Shown in pieces: positions 10,044-22,260 of a stretch of 64,000 nt of DNA. Under the pieces are notes generated by a model that saw nothing but the letters and a program-made list of their open reading frames with translations, searched no databases and was not told the origin of the DNA. Made by a program: the position numbers and the translations under genes. The number at the start of each line of letters is the position of its first letter. The stretch's first letter is position 1. This DNA is from Mytilus galloprovincialis (lineage: Eukaryota > Mollusca > Bivalvia > Mytilida > Mytilidae), in assembly GCF_965363235.1 (NCBI RefSeq), contig NC_134841.1, positions 60,223,078-60,287,077 of the forward strand, read 5' to 3'.

Positions 10044-10221
10044 GTAATAATAATATCTTGTTTAAAAGTAATCCTTGTATCTTCACAAAAGGTTCAGTAT
10101 GTGTTTAGTAACATATGTCCTACAAAGTCTTCACATGCCAGTATATAGGCTCATTTCACTACATTCCCTGAGTCGAGAAGCCATGAAAAATTTATATTAT
10201 ATTGGAAAGTCTATATAAAAA

Positions 10222-10590
10222 AGAAGATGTGGTATGATTGCTGATGAGAAAATTCTCAAGATATCAAATGACACAGAAATTAACAACAATAGGTCACTAC
10301 GGCCTTCAACAATGAGCAAAGCCTATACTGCATAGTCAGCTATAAAAGGACCCAAAGTTTCAAATGTAATACAATTTAACAGAGAAAACTAACGGCCTAA
10401 TTTATTAAAAAAAAAAATGAACCAAAAACAAATATGTAACACATCAATAAAGGACAACCACTAAATAACAGGCTCCTGACTTGGGAAAGCCACATAAATA
10501 CAGAATGTGATGGGGTTAAACATGTTAGGGTAATCCAAAACCTCCCCCTAACCTGGGGCAGTGGTGTTACAGTACTGTGAGTGAACATAA
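10222..10590 (+). repeat. 'GATGTGGTATGATTGCC' interspersed repeat, copy 1
   Basis: It starts AGATGTGGTATGATTGCTGA and contains CACTACGGCCTTCAACAATG, GCATAGTCAGCTATAAAAGG and CAGGCTCCTGACTTGGGA. This long copy ends near GTGGTGTTACAGTACTGTGA. The same family recurs at 18598, 19636, 34270, 54234 and 63479 on plus, and 34648, 35628 and 56080 on minus. It has no coding capacity. Confidence 0.8.
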
Positions 10591-10828
10591 GAATCTATTT
10601 CACAAATGATACTATAACTGAACTGGGTATGATTTTTCAATGCAAAAATGGTCTATGGATGATGCAAGAGACAAAGAAATGACACTTTATCTGAATCTAT
10701 TGTATTATGGTTTCTATTCATACATATATATGTGTGAATTTTATAGTAAATGATCTATTATGGGCCTATTATCATCAGTATATATTGACAGAATTTGCTC
10801 ATTGTCTATTTCAATTTATTTTTTTCAG

Positions 10829-10903
10829 GTGGATGCACCAACTAAATGTATGATCAATTCAGCAGTTCAGACCCAGTTTGAGTATATTGATTACTCAGAA
10901 GTT
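10829..10903 (+). pseudogene. Exon 2 remnant of the decayed gene
   Basis: The exon is bounded by TTTTTTTCAG and GTAAGT. It has 25 codons in phase 0, starting VDAPTKCMINSAVQTQFEYI. There is no stop. Both splice sites are strong. Confidence 0.65.
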
Positions 10904-11091
10904 GTAAGTTTATATATAACTTAATGTGTATTATAATTAATGAAATATTTGAGAGTCTCATGTAAAACAAGAAATGCCAGTACCACATATACAAAATGTA
11001 TAAAACTAATTATCTTTGATTGAGAGAAATCTTGGAAATTGATATTAGTACGCAGAATTGTTATTCTGTTTATAGTATTGATTTTATTTTT

Positions 11092-11383
11092 ATGCCCCAC
11101 CTACGATAGTAGAGGGGCATTATGTTTTCTGGTCTGTGCGTCCGTTCGTCTGTTCGTTCGTCCGTCTGTCCGTTCGTTCGTCCGTCCGTCTGTCCCGCTT
11201 CAGGTTAAAGTTTTTGATGAAGTTGAAGTCCAATCGACTTCAAACTTAGTATACATGTTCCCTATGATATGATCTTTTTAATTTTAATGCCAAATTAGAG
11301 GGTTTACCCCAATTTCACGGTCCACTGAACATTGAAAATGATAGTGCGATTGGGGCATTCGTGTACTGGGGACACATTCTTGT
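11092..11383 (+). repeat. 'TGCCCC-GGGGCA' repeat with (CCGT)n core, copy 1
   Basis: It begins with a hairpin TGCCCC...GGGGCA, followed by a CGTCCGTT-type microsatellite and a conserved block (AAGTCCAATCGACTTCAAAC). It ends GGGGCATTCGTGTACTGGGG and ACACATTCTTGTT. A minus-strand copy lies at 57664-57965. Confidence 0.75.
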
Positions 11384-11523
11384 TATTCTCCATTTTAATT
11401 AGCTGAATCCATTTTGTGCAAATAATTATCATTCTTACATATAGTGATTTTTTTCCAATCAGAAATTATATAAATTTACTTCCACTACATAAAAAGTATT
11501 TTGTTATAATGCTATTGCCCTAT

Positions 11524-13470
11524 CACGGCTGGTAATCTACACACGCAGAACATTTGGTTCTGCAATAAAAACCGTGAGAGGATTTTCCGGTTGTGCTTGA
11601 GTGGAGTAATTGTCACCGCTTCAAAAGGTATGTACATTTCTAAATCTAAATTTTCTTATTCAACTGATCAAAATATTGAAAATCGGAGAATGTCATGCTG
11701 TGGTGAATACTTTAACGAAGAGATACATGTATCATTTACTGTTGTACGTAGAGTTGAACTCCTACAAAATCAGTTGTCCCACAAGAAATTGCCTAAAAAA
11801 GTGACATTTCAATTTTGAAATGGTTCTATTTACAGACCTACAAGTTCAAATTTAGTTTTTTTTTCGGGCAATGGGTATGAATGTTGTTTTTGGCGGCGTG
11901 TGCGCTGTCCGCCGTTGATAGACATCTTAATAATTCCAAAAACTAAATTTTTTCATGAAGTCATGCGTGAGGAAATCGGTTCTTATTGAGGACATCGTGA
12001 ATGCGTGAGGGGAGGTACAAATCTTATCTTTATATTCAAGCTATCAGTCGTTGAAACTTACCTAAATTTGGCTACATTGTTCATAAAAAAACACATATGT
12101 GAGTGTGCTTAAAAAGTTTACGAGATTGGATTTTGAAATAATTGTAGGAACCTAGGTTTAATAATATGTTTCACGAAGAATAAAGACAAAAAATGTTGTC
12201 AATGATTTTGTTTTCTTGCTACAAGTAAAAACTAGACCGATTATTTACCCACATCTGCAAATTTGGAGACAGATTTGCAATTCAATAGTTAGACTTTATT
12301 CACATAAAGAATATTTGGTGATTTATTGTAAAAATCAAAATCTTTAAACAAATATCAAATTTTGTGTTTTTAGAATCATCCTTTTTTTAAATAAACTATT
12401 TTAGGAGAGATAACTCCTTTCGTAAATGTGTATAACGTGAATCTTAATTAAGCTTTTTTCAACTGATTTTTATAGTTCGTTCTTATGTTGTACTGTAACG
12501 TTATGGGTCATCGTAAATTCGCATTTTACTATTTTTATGTATTATATATAACTTGTTCGTCCGGTCACTTTTTCGCGGGGATCGGTTTTCTCGTGCTTGA
12601 GACTCAATGTCCAGACTTATTTAAACAAATAATAAGTTTTCATCGGCGATATCATTTTCTTAGATATATGTGGTGATCTCTGTGACGTATATTTGACGAC
12701 AGGACTACTCCCAGAGGGTTTAGTTCGCTTCGAGGGCGGGGATAACTTGTATCTCCATGGCTTTTTGTAGAGAGTCAATTTCAGTCCTCTTTTCCTTTTT
12801 CCTTTGAACAATGGCATTTTCTGAAATTGAACAAACAATTAATAGTTTGATTTCATTGAATCAGTGATCAGTTTACATCTATTAAAGTATAAGGATAAAT
12901 CTGTGCTTTTAATCAGCATTGATCACATTTATTGAGTCAACAAAAGTCACAAAGCCAAAGATTAAAAAAAAATGTTTGTACTTCCCCTCACGCATTCACG
13001 ATGTCCTCAATCAGAACCGATCCCCTCACGCATGACTTCACGGAAAAATGTTGTTTTTGAAATTATTAAGACGTCCATCAACACAGGACAGCACACACGC
13101 CGCCAAAAACAACATCCATACCCATTGCCCGAAAAAAAACTAAATTTGAACTTGTAGGTCTGTAAATAGAACCATTTCAAATTGAAATGTCACTTTTTAG
13201 GCAATTTCTCGTGGGGCAACTGATTTTGTAGGAGTTCAACTCTACGTACAACAGTAAATGATACATGTATCTCTTCGTTAAAGTATTCACCACAGCATGA
13301 CATTCTCCGATTTTTCAATAATTTGATCAGTTGAATAAGAAAATTTAGATTTAGAAATGTACATACCCTTTGAAGCAGTGACAATTACTCCACTCAAGCA
13401 CAACCGGAAAATCCTCTCACGGTTTTTATTGCAGAACCAAATGTTCTGCGTGTGTAGATTACCAGCCGTG
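11524..13470. mobile_element. Element with about 495-bp inverted arms and 5-bp target duplication
   Basis: Arms 11524-12018 and 12978-13470 are long inverted copies with scattered single differences and small gaps. Both ends start CACGGCTGGTAATC, and CCTAT stands directly outside at 11519-11523 and 13471-13475. Just inside, GCAGAAC and GTTCTGC form a small hairpin, and CCGTGA re-pairs with the terminal TCACGG on the left. The 959-bp middle has no convincing transposase. CAC termini and 5-bp duplications recall Transib/RAG-like elements, but the ends do not match the Transib consensus well, so the superfamily is open. Frames at 11591-11818 and 13190-13384 are the same arm read in mirror and are not evidence of a gene. 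Confidence 0.8.
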
Positions 13471-13631
13471 CCTATATATTTAATTAAGATACAGTGATTG
13501 AATATAAAGGGAAATAATTGCTGTTTAAATTTATATTTTACTAATTTATTTATTTTTACAAGCAAATATTTCAGCTTATTATAGATCCAGATACATTGTA
13601 GTAATTCTTGAATAACCAATTCATTTCATAG

Positions 13632-13697
13632 GTTAAATCAACAAGAATAAAAGGGAATTTTCCAACATATCCAGAAAAGATGGAAACAACAGAAGAT
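13632..13697 (+). pseudogene. Exon 3 remnant of the decayed gene
   Basis: The exon is bounded by CATTTCATAG and GTAAGT. It has 22 codons in phase 0, starting VKSTRIKGNFPTYPEKMETT. The large inverted-arm element lies in the intron before it and the hAT-like element 63 bp after it. Confidence 0.6.
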
Positions 13698-15966
13698 GTA
13701 AGTTATCAAACAACATTAAAACACACTTCAGTAAATTTTTTGTTCTAAAATAGTTTAATCTAGGGATGTCAACTCGGTGAAGATTTACTAATCGTTTACT
13801 CATTGGATTTACAGTACTCGCTCGGGAAAAACATTTACAAAATGGAAAATTTTGTAAACACAAAATAATAGGTTGTTGTATTATGAACGTAAAACCCTCA
13901 TTATTATAACTTAGGACTAAATAATAGTACCATAATAAAAAGCTGATTTACTACATGTACTAATTATGTTATCTGGCAATGATCTAATCAAGAAATTAAT
14001 TAACATCTATCGAAAAATGATTACTCAAACAACAGTATTTGGGAAACCGTAAGTAAACATTTAATGATTAACAAGAGGGTGCATGATGATTAGAACTAAC
14101 TGATGGCTTTAATAATTTTATTAGGGTTTACACAGGGTGCAACATATTTGTTCTTGTTTTAAAATAAATTTCTTGTCAACTTTTTCTAGGACAAGGCAAT
14201 TTTCAACTTTGTTAGGTAACTAACATTCTTTCTGATGCAAATAAATGCTGAGACAGTAGAGACAGTGGAAGGGCTAATATTAGCTAAAAGTGTAAAACTT
14301 GGAAAAGTGTTTTGTTCGTATATGCAACATTTGTTTGGAGGAATTTTAAATGACAGTAAAGGGGGTTCGCGGGTCTAAATCATTTATATAGGATTTCTCT
14401 ATATTTTTCTATAAATGAACTTTATCTTATGGTTAATAGAAAAATAAAATAAAAAAATGGGGTCACCTTTCATTTGCACTCACAATCTGCCTTCGGAAGC
14501 ATACATCTTTGCAAAAGTGTTTTTTTTCTGTTGAACTAATAGGAGAAATAAAGGTAATATCGAAATAAAAAAAGAAATTTATTACAGAAATCGCTCAAAT
14601 TTTACAATAATTTAGTTTAAGAACAGCATATATCAAAATTATATTAAAAAAATATACAGTTGGACGGCAAACGCCTGAATCTGACAGATAAAGGTCAACT
14701 TGTCGACACAAAAAGGACCCGTATGTAAAATGTTTACGCCCACAAACAGCGCCCCCTATATTTTTTTCTATGGCATCTTTGAGAACGATGTCCCGTTCTG
14801 TAGTAAATTAAAACATTAAATTAACTAAAACATAGAAAAGTAAGTGTAAAAAACCAATTGAAAGATATATTTGCAGATGACAAGGCTGGCAATGTGCGCA
14901 ATGTCCTTTAATCCAAGATTGAAAATTAATTTGTTTCCTACGTCAAAATGGCGGATTTCAATGTTTACATTTTTCCCTCTATTTATAATCTGACACAATT
15001 TCGTATCCAATCATTTATTAGCAATTTTATTATTGATCTTTGAAGATCATCCAATCACATTTACCGTTAGAAAGTGGCTACACGTTACCAGCCATCGTTA
15101 CAAAGTAGCCATGTGTTCTGTGGGGATACCTTGGGAATGTTGTGTATTCAAGTTACGGTAAAAATCAATGGTTTCTTCATTAAATTTCCATGCAATTCAC
15201 AAGTCATAACAGCAAATCCATTCTTAACAGACCTCATAAGGTAAACAGACATATTTATCTGTCTGCTTTAGCGAAAAAACGTGTAAATAAGCCTGATGGG
15301 TCGTTTTGAATTCAAGCACAGCAGACAAACACGTGGTAGATTGTTTATGTTTGATAGTGTGTTTACCTTAATTGCACGTTGATGTTACTATATACTTACA
15401 ACCTTTATGTGTTATACTTTCAATTGTTATATAATACATCTTGCCTAAAAAACACGTCTAGCTAGGTGCAAGGACTTCCTTTACTAGGACTTTAAATAAT
15501 GAGGGTGTAATGATGTTTACAAATTACCATATTTACATTACAGCATTTTTTTTTGCATTTGATATATTTCATATACATGTACATTTTATGTACACAAAGA
15601 ACAATAGAGTAAATGAACATACATGGGTTTAATTTCCACCCTAGGTATAAATTTTGATACTCATTATAGGTTGGATTACAAATAGAACAGATTGCAATTG
15701 ACAATAATGTAATGTCTAAAATGCTGATTGATGGGGCCAAGTCCTCAACATCATTTTTTCTAAGTATATAGCAGCTCCTATAAGGATTAGTAAGGGAATA
15801 CTTTTCATATAGTCCAGTGGCTTAGGCCTGTCTTTTTTGTCTCTGATATTTCCTTATTTATATTATCATTTCTATTATTCATGTAGTAAGACAAAAGCTA
15901 TTGTTACTCTTATATTCCTCATTTGCCTGAAAACAATGGAATTTATTCATTGTTGATGTATGTAAA

Positions 15967-16515
15967 GTGACTTGTAATTTAACTGTCACTGCTAACAGAC
16001 ACTTGGACTCTGGTGATAATTTTCTAGACTGTTATCTCATTGGCAATTATACCATATTTAAATGTCAGTTTCCCCTTTATAACTTTTTAAGAAAAGAATT
16101 TAATGATAATACAATGATAAGTTGTAAAAATTTTGAAAAGTTAAGCACAAGTGCCAAATTCAATTGGCTTTTTATTCAAGAAAACCTAGAGGTATTGAAA
16201 AGTGTTGCAATTCAAATAATTTTTTTGAGCTCAGAAAACTATCAATAAACATTGATAAAGTGCAGATATAGTTTTAATTAAGACTTTGAGAATATTTGCC
16301 TGTTAATACATGTAGAATATATAATTGTTATGCCTTTTTTTCTAATATAAGTTATTATACAGTGGCTCTGATCTGGCTGTGGTTTAATATCTAAGAATGG
16401 ATTTGATTAAATTCATATTTATCTGATTTATATCAACATTATTGTGTCAATTATAAAAATCATTGCAATACATTACTTTGCTCTTCATGGGCCCTTTAAT
16501 TGGAATAACATATCT
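15967..16515 (+). pseudogene. LINE tail with 3' end, nested fragment
   Basis: The frame ending at 16248 closes with FKCQFPLYNFLRKEF, NFEKLSTSAKFNWLFIQENL and EVLKSVA, the layout of the last 60-70 residues of LINE reverse transcriptases (Cys, then 'RKEF', then 'L-V-KSVA'). The untranslated tail reaches GGGCCCTTTAATTGGAATAA at 16491 and ends in TTATC repeats. The start of the frame may include other repeat DNA. It is dead. Confidence 0.5.
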
Positions 16516-16817
16516 TATCTTATACCACATCTCTTTATTTTAGTACTGACAGGTTAACTTTTAAAAGCATTTAAAGTAAGCGAGATGTTGACAAGCTTAG
16601 TCAATGATCATGATGATTGTAAATCCAGATGATATCATGAGATTTTTTTTTATAAAAGTAAATAATGTGATTAAATTGATTATCTCAATTCTAAGAACTG
16701 AAATTCTGATTTGATACTATGAGATTATTTCTGATATCAGAATAATAAATATCTCATTGTTGTCCTTTTTAAAAAAAAATTCTGAACATACTGTATTTAA
16801 GTCAGTTTTAATTTTGT

Positions 16818-16878
16818 CTGAGACTACTATAACATGGGAAGTGACCAATCTCTATGTTATACATTGTAGTAGTCTCAG
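16818..16878. repeat. Imperfect hairpin
   Basis: CTGAGACTACTATAACAT is matched by the inverted ATGTTATACATTGTAGTAGT-CTCAG, with a small bulge and a loop of about 18 nt. No target duplication was seen. Confidence 0.6.
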
Positions 16879-16999
16879 GTTTTTGTTGTAGTTCAATTGA
16901 CTATGCATTTTAGGGCAGGAAAATATGAATTTGGATTAAATTTGAAGTTGATTCAGTATATTTTATGACATAAAACCACTATTTTATTTTAACAAAGCA

Positions 17000-18474
17000 T
17001 TTTCAAACTTTATTTACTGGTCAGCTTAGCTTATTATTCAATCAATAATTTAATTGAAAGGACTCAACAGTTGGTTAATTGCAGGACTTTTGAATTCAAA
17101 TGTAAGAAGGAAAAAAAATAAAGCAAAACTTGAAATAATACAAATAATAGGAATTATGAGATCTGCATGATCTCAGATTGCAATACAGCTTTTTTCAGTT
17201 CTCTTTGTGTTGAATATTATGTTTTAAATCCCTTTCTGGTTCTTTGGTTTTCAGATTTTTTTTCTCTTGATTAATGCAAGCTATAGAACTTGTACATCTT
17301 ATATAGTTTCTTATCTCAGGGTGAATCCAGACAATTTTAAACATGGGTGGTGGTATTCTCGACCAAGGATAAAAAGGAGGGTTCCAACTATATGATCCCA
17401 TTCAAATGCATTAATATTCCATAAAAAAGAGGAGGTTCCAATCTCCAGACCCCCTGGGATCCACCACTGTATCTTAAAGCAGGTATGATAAAACAAAAAT
17501 TGTAAATAAATAAATAAGCTTTATTTAGAGTCGGCATGGTATATAGAACATAGACAAACATAAGCTCTAATGAGCTTTTAACCGACATGTACATGTACTT
17601 CTGTCCACTGCAAATTGATTTTATTTTCATTCAATGATAATGTTCATAATTTTGAAGACCATATTTCCTTTTTTCCATATTTTTGTTTTAATGTAATGAA
17701 AAGTTCAATTCTATTGTAACACAGGTTCTGCTGACAAATGACTGATAAACCCTTTTTGTATCCTTCTATCTACCAAAAGGTGTTTGAGAATATACAATAA
17801 GTCCAAGTTTCAGAGAAAAGTCAGTTAAATGTATAATTTTCTTCTTTGGAAGTGTTCAATAACCTGTAAGTACTTGAACAAAATGTCATATTCAACCTTT
17901 CCATGACTATTTTAATGTTACAACAGTAGAGGAACATGGAATATTGAAATGTTATTCAAGAAGTCGTCGAAATATATCTGCAATCATTAATTTTACTCGA
18001 ATTTACTGTTGTGAACTTGCAATATCCAACGATGCATGTACCGAGTTATCTCCCTTTGATCTCCGCTTCGCCACGAATAATCTGACACAATTGCGTATCC
18101 GGGGTTTTTGTGATCTGATAGAGTGTATAGAGAACCAAAAAATGGTTTTACTTCATATTTTATACCCCTCAACACGTTACCAAACCTATTTAAGGAATTA
18201 TTAAGGATTTTCCGTGGACCTACGCAAATTTTCAGAAAAAAAGTTTCACTTCACTCGTGAATTTATAACATTTTAACAACACTTTTTAATAATAATTATA
18301 TAAAATAAGGAAGCTAATTCAATCTAGAATTGACCACTTTGGTTTTTATTAATGTACGTGTACAAATAAGACAATACGAGTCCAAAAACCACGAGGCATG
18401 CACGTTTACCAAAAAATCGTAAACTCTGACCTTTTATCACGTGACCAATGTCTTGACCTTAGAAGCCATTAAAA
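17000..18474. other. AT-rich interior, no gene
   Basis: Frames at 17195-17630 (minus) and 17944-18204 (plus) have no motif or splice support. The phrase near 17330-17465 ('ggtggtattctcgacc', 'ccagaccccctgggatccac') looks like degraded repeat DNA. I see nothing else. Confidence 0.5.
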
Positions 18475-18597
18475 CGTTTGCCGTCCAACTGATAGGTCAC
18501 CGTTGAGTTACAAGAGATATTTCAATTTTAAAACCAAAAAATAGCATTTTTCCGCCAAAGGGAGATAATTTGGAACTTTTTAAATGATAGATATAGG

Positions 18598-18800
18598 AAG
18601 ATGTGGTGTGAGTGCCAATGAGACAACTCTCCATACAAATAACAATTTAAAAAGTAAACCATTATAGGTTAAAGTACGGCCTTCAACACGGAGCCTTGGC
18701 TCACACCGAACAACAAGCTATAAAGGGCCCCAAAATTACTAGTGTAAAACCATTCAAACGGGAAAACCAACGGTCTAATCTATATAAACAAAAGATGTTT
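18598..18800 (+). repeat. 'GATGTGGTATGATTGCC' repeat, copy 2
   Basis: This partial copy lies inside the hAT-like element but outside the nested block. It reads GATGTGGTGTGAGTGCCAAT, then GTACGGCCTTCAACACGGAG. Confidence 0.75.
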
Positions 18801-19334
18801 ACATTTTAAAAGTCATCTGGGGCCAACACGAATTAATTTTTTTGAATATTTTGTGTACCATATGATAAAGTAACTACAAAAGGTAATAAATAAAATTTGT
18901 AATGAAAAACAAATGTTTAATTTTTTTCTGAAATTTGTATACCTTCGAGCCTCCTTAAATGGTATTTTATTTTTTTTTTATCAATTTTGATTAATTTTTA
19001 ATTTCCAGGGATCAGACACTCTAACTTATATTTTGTTTGTTTTAGCTTAATATGAAATCAGTAGGTCGAGTTTCATTTTGGTAATCGATACTCGGTACTA
19101 CTGAGCGATATTCGATTACTCGAGTACTCGTTGACATCCCTAGTTTAAACCTGTATTTCCTAACAACAATCAATCAAGGAAAATGCTAATAAGACTATAA
19201 ACTATAGTTAACTGTGCAAAAATTGTGTTATCTGCACTTGCTGAGCAATAATATCTAACATCAATACATCTTATATAAGGGATATTTTCCAATTAACAAA
19301 GTTCCATAACTCATTATTTTTATTCCCAAGTTTG

Positions 19335-19505
19335 TGTACTCATTTTATGAAATTTTTCATTCTCAATTTTATTCATTTTAATGTACTCATTTCAAGAAAT
19401 TTTCCATTCTCAATTTTATTCATTTTAATGTACTCATTTTAAGAAATTTTCCATTCTCAATTTTATTCATTTTAATGTACTCATTTTAAGAAGTTTGCCA
19501 TTCTT
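19335..19505 (+). repeat. 47-bp minisatellite, about 3.5 copies
   Basis: The unit starts TGTACTCATTTTAAGAAATT and ends TTCTCAATTTTATTCATTTT. Copies differ by one or two bases. Confidence 0.85.
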
Positions 19506-19635
19506 TTATTTTATCAAATCGAACTGTTAATGACGAAGTGTACATAAAGAAAATTTTATATCTTAAAGTGACCTGTACTTGATAGGTCTATAGAATTGAA
19601 CCCCTAAAAACTATTACTTGAATAATAATTTAAAT

Positions 19636-19730
19636 AAGATGTGGTATAACTGCCAACGAAACATCTCTCTACTAGAGACCGAAGTACACCATAGATCTAT
19701 GTAAACAACTATAGGTCAGCCATGATCGCT
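19636..19730 (+). repeat. 'GATGTGGTATGATTGCC' repeat, copy 3 (short)
   Basis: Only the first 90 bases or so are recognisable (AGATGTGGTATAACTGCCAA, then AACTATAGGTCAGCC). Confidence 0.6.
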
Positions 19731-19897
19731 CAGAGTCAATATTTTACCATATGTGCCAGTGACTTAGCTTTATTGTAGTAACAGTTGTTCCTGTTTTTAA
19801 ACTTGTAAAAAACAGATTTTTCTGGCATATTCCAAAGATATAAAAGGGGAAATACCAGATCAACATATGAAGTCACCACTAACCTTTTATTTTTCAG

Positions 19898-19981
19898 AGT
19901 GATATAACAAAGGCAAGAGGATTGAATTTGAGTGAATGCAGTAGCTTAACTTCTGAGAGTAGCATGGAATTTTTATCACAG
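19898..19981 (+). pseudogene. Exon 4 remnant of the decayed gene
   Basis: The exon is bounded by TTATTTTTCAG and GTATTATT. It has 28 codons in phase 0, starting SDITKARGLNLSECSSLTSE. It is Ser-rich with no recognised domain. Confidence 0.6.
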
Positions 19982-20984
19982 GTATTATTTTGTATTTTCT
20001 TTTCTTTTCATAGTAAAACTAATGCTTGCTGCTTTATATTTGTAAGAATTGCATCCAAATTGATAGGAAATGTAATTATTCTCATATTTCAGCTATCAGA
20101 CAGATTGTGAACTGTTTTGTCTTTTAAATCAACAAAGTTTATTGAATTATATAAGTTAACATTTAATTTCTATAGACAAATGAACTTATTAAAAAGCAAC
20201 AGATAAAAATTCTCTATCAATATTTTAAAATTTTGTTTAAACATTATACCCCATCTCCACAAACTAGGATTTGCTTTTTTTTTTGGGGGGGGGGGGGAGG
20301 GAGTGGTATATATTACTCATCCTGTCTTCTCCATCCATTGGTCACAAATTATCTTGTAAACTCAACTAAAATCAAAATGTGAAAGGTTTTCAATGCAACT
20401 TCATATAACGGTAAACGGTAACCAACCTTATGAGGATTGCAGGAAGAACTATATAATCATTAAGGGGAGATTATTGAAATTAACAATTACTGTGGGTAAT
20501 TTTTAGTGAAATATTCAGGTCAACAATGTTGCGCCAAATGCTCATTTTATCTAATAAACAATCTTTTGTCCAGTTCCAGTCAAAATCATTTGGGGATCTA
20601 TACTTAGTAACAATATAACTGTTAACAAATGAATAACATCAATCAGCCAAAATTAGAGCAAAATTCTTCTTTTGATATGAAATTTCTATGCAATATGAGA
20701 AACATGACTCCAAAGTTTCATATAATTTCTCAAAGTCTGGGTACTTATTACATTAACTATGCATAAAATAAAATGGTAAAAAAATATTAAATATAAAAAG
20801 TGCATTAAAAAAGGCACTCAAAGGTTAACCATGCAGTGAAACAAAACTATAAAAATTACAACTTTATTTTTTTTCAATTTTGTAAGCATCAATCATATTA
20901 AAAAGTTATATAAACTAAGTAAAAATTGCTTATACTCCATATTTAACTAACTTACTAATTTGTAAAATAAATATATTTTTTTAG
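19982..20984 (+). other. Intron 4 of the decayed gene
   Basis: AT-rich DNA with a G-run at 20285-20299. No repeat of known family and no gene was seen. Confidence 0.5.
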
Positions 20985-21670
20985 GAATCATCCAGCAGTT
21001 TCCAGCTTATAAATGAATTTCACCATATAAATGAATTTTTACAAGCAGTTGAGATTAGGTGTTTTTCAGAAGAAGAAAGGAGTTCCTGAAATATGTATTC
21101 AAAAAGTTCCAAATCTGTTTATTGCAATATATTACTTGAGATAATCATAGAAGAGGATTATTACAACTGTTTTTCCCAAAAATATAGAAGATGTCCTTCA
21201 TTCAGTGACAATGTTATTGAGTTCTAATGACTAGGAACAAAAACCTCCAGTATTACCAAAGGGTTCATTTGGCCCTTTAGTTGATTCGTTTAAAAAAGCT
21301 GAATCTAGGCGTCACAAAAGACTTTCATTCTTGACACAGACCATGTTGTATAATCAAGTTTCTCAAATGCTTCGAGACGTTATTGAAAATAAATACTATG
21401 CAGGAAAGAGTCATGCTAAGATTGTTGGGCCAGGTCTACCACTATCTACATCTTCAACTAGGCAAAAAATGGATCCTGTAAAGTTACACAATTTCCATGA
21501 TTTTATCACTTCTTCACATGTTGTTCCTAGTTTGCCATATGGAGAGAGAAAGAAGAAAATGTCAGATTAAACTGATCATGAAATGCCAAATGTTGTACGT
21601 TGTATGGGATCCAGTGATGTGATTCAACAGTATAAAGTATATTGCTCTGAGAAAAACTTATGTCCCTTAG
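20985..21670 (+). pseudogene. Exon 5 remnant of the decayed gene (broken)
   Basis: The exon follows TTTTTTTAG. The first frame (ESSSSFQLINEFHHINEFLQ...) meets a TGA at 21087. The frame then shifts to one reading KKKGVPEICIQKVPNLFIAI, which has further stops near 21140. After another disruption comes a clean block with LPKGSFGPLVDSFKKAESRR, LSFLTQTMLYNQVSQMLRDV and VPSLPYGERKKKMSD. A TAA follows, then VVRCMGSSDVIQQYKVYC. The exon ends CPLG before GTATAT. The conserved blocks match the uncharacterised family named for the whole gene. Confidence 0.7.
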
Positions 21671-21759
21671 GTATATATTTTAGATAAACTTTATTGATAA
21701 TATTTGGTCAACAAATAAGTCAATGGATCTCTATGAAATTGTATTACAATGCTCCTTAT

Positions 21760-22260
21760 GAAAAAAGGAAGGACTACTTTTCTAATAATTTGTATAAATT
21801 GCTTATTTCTTGACCAATTTCAATGGATTTTTTCAAAGTTTTGAATTTTTGGGGTTCTATGATATGGCTTATGTAACTGTGTATTCTTATTTTGAATATT
21901 GGGTCCTCTTTTTCAAATTTGTCCACATTAAGGTAAAAAAGGGACCAAAATTAAACTAAGTTTGATTTTAACAAAAAATTAATACTTGGGATTCTATGAT
22001 ATTCTGAATCTAAACTTGTACTTAGATTTTAGATATTGGACCCTATTTTCTATTTGGTCCACATTAAGGCCCAAAAGGGTCCAAAATTAAACTTGGTTTG
22101 ATTTGATAAAAAAATGAATTTTTGGGGTTCATTGATATGGTGAATCTAACAACATTTAGAACTTGGATTTTGTGACTCGTTATCAAATTGGTCCACAATT
22201 AGGTATAATTATATATAAATAGAGATAAACTGAATTCAGCAAAAAAGTTAAACGAAGTCA
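21760..22260 (+). repeat. Degenerate tandem repeat, about 150-bp unit, three copies
   Basis: Each unit carries TTTTTGGGGTTCTATGATAT, then AATCTAA(A)CTTGTACTTAGA, then GGTCCACATTAAGG and CAAAATTAAACT(T/A)(G/A)GTTTGAT. It lies directly upstream of a 'CTCACC' element and shares some phrases with it (AGATAAACTG...TTCAGCAAA), so it may be an old relative. Confidence 0.6.

Larger units (their letters stand above)
14657..18491. mobile_element. TIR-bounded 3.8-kb block nested in the hAT-like element
   Basis: The 17-mer CAGTTGGACGGCAAACG at 14657-14673 is exactly inverted at 18475-18491, and ATA flanks both ends. A 3-bp duplication would fit PIF/Harbinger-type insertion. The phrase AATCTGACACAATT occurs in direct orientation at both inner sides (near 14988 and 18078). 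No transposase frame was found. The block contains a LINE tail and a hairpin. Confidence 0.55.
13761..19142. mobile_element. hAT-like element, 5.4 kb, no transposase seen
   Basis: TAGGGATGTCAAC at 13761-13773 is exactly inverted at 19130-19142. Outside stand GTTTAATC (13753-13760) and GTTTAAAC (19143-19150), an 8-bp target duplication with one mismatch, as expected for hAT elements, whose ends often begin (T/C)AGGG. Subterminal DNA is rich in CGATTACTCG-like motifs. No hAT transposase frame survives, and most of the interior is a second TIR-bounded block. It sits in the intron after exon 3 of the decayed gene. Confidence 0.7.

Noticed and set aside
11591..13384. A pair of convergent genes encoding nearly the same 60-75-residue protein
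   Set aside because: They are the two inverted arms of one element. The frame is short and has no known domain, although it survives in both arms.
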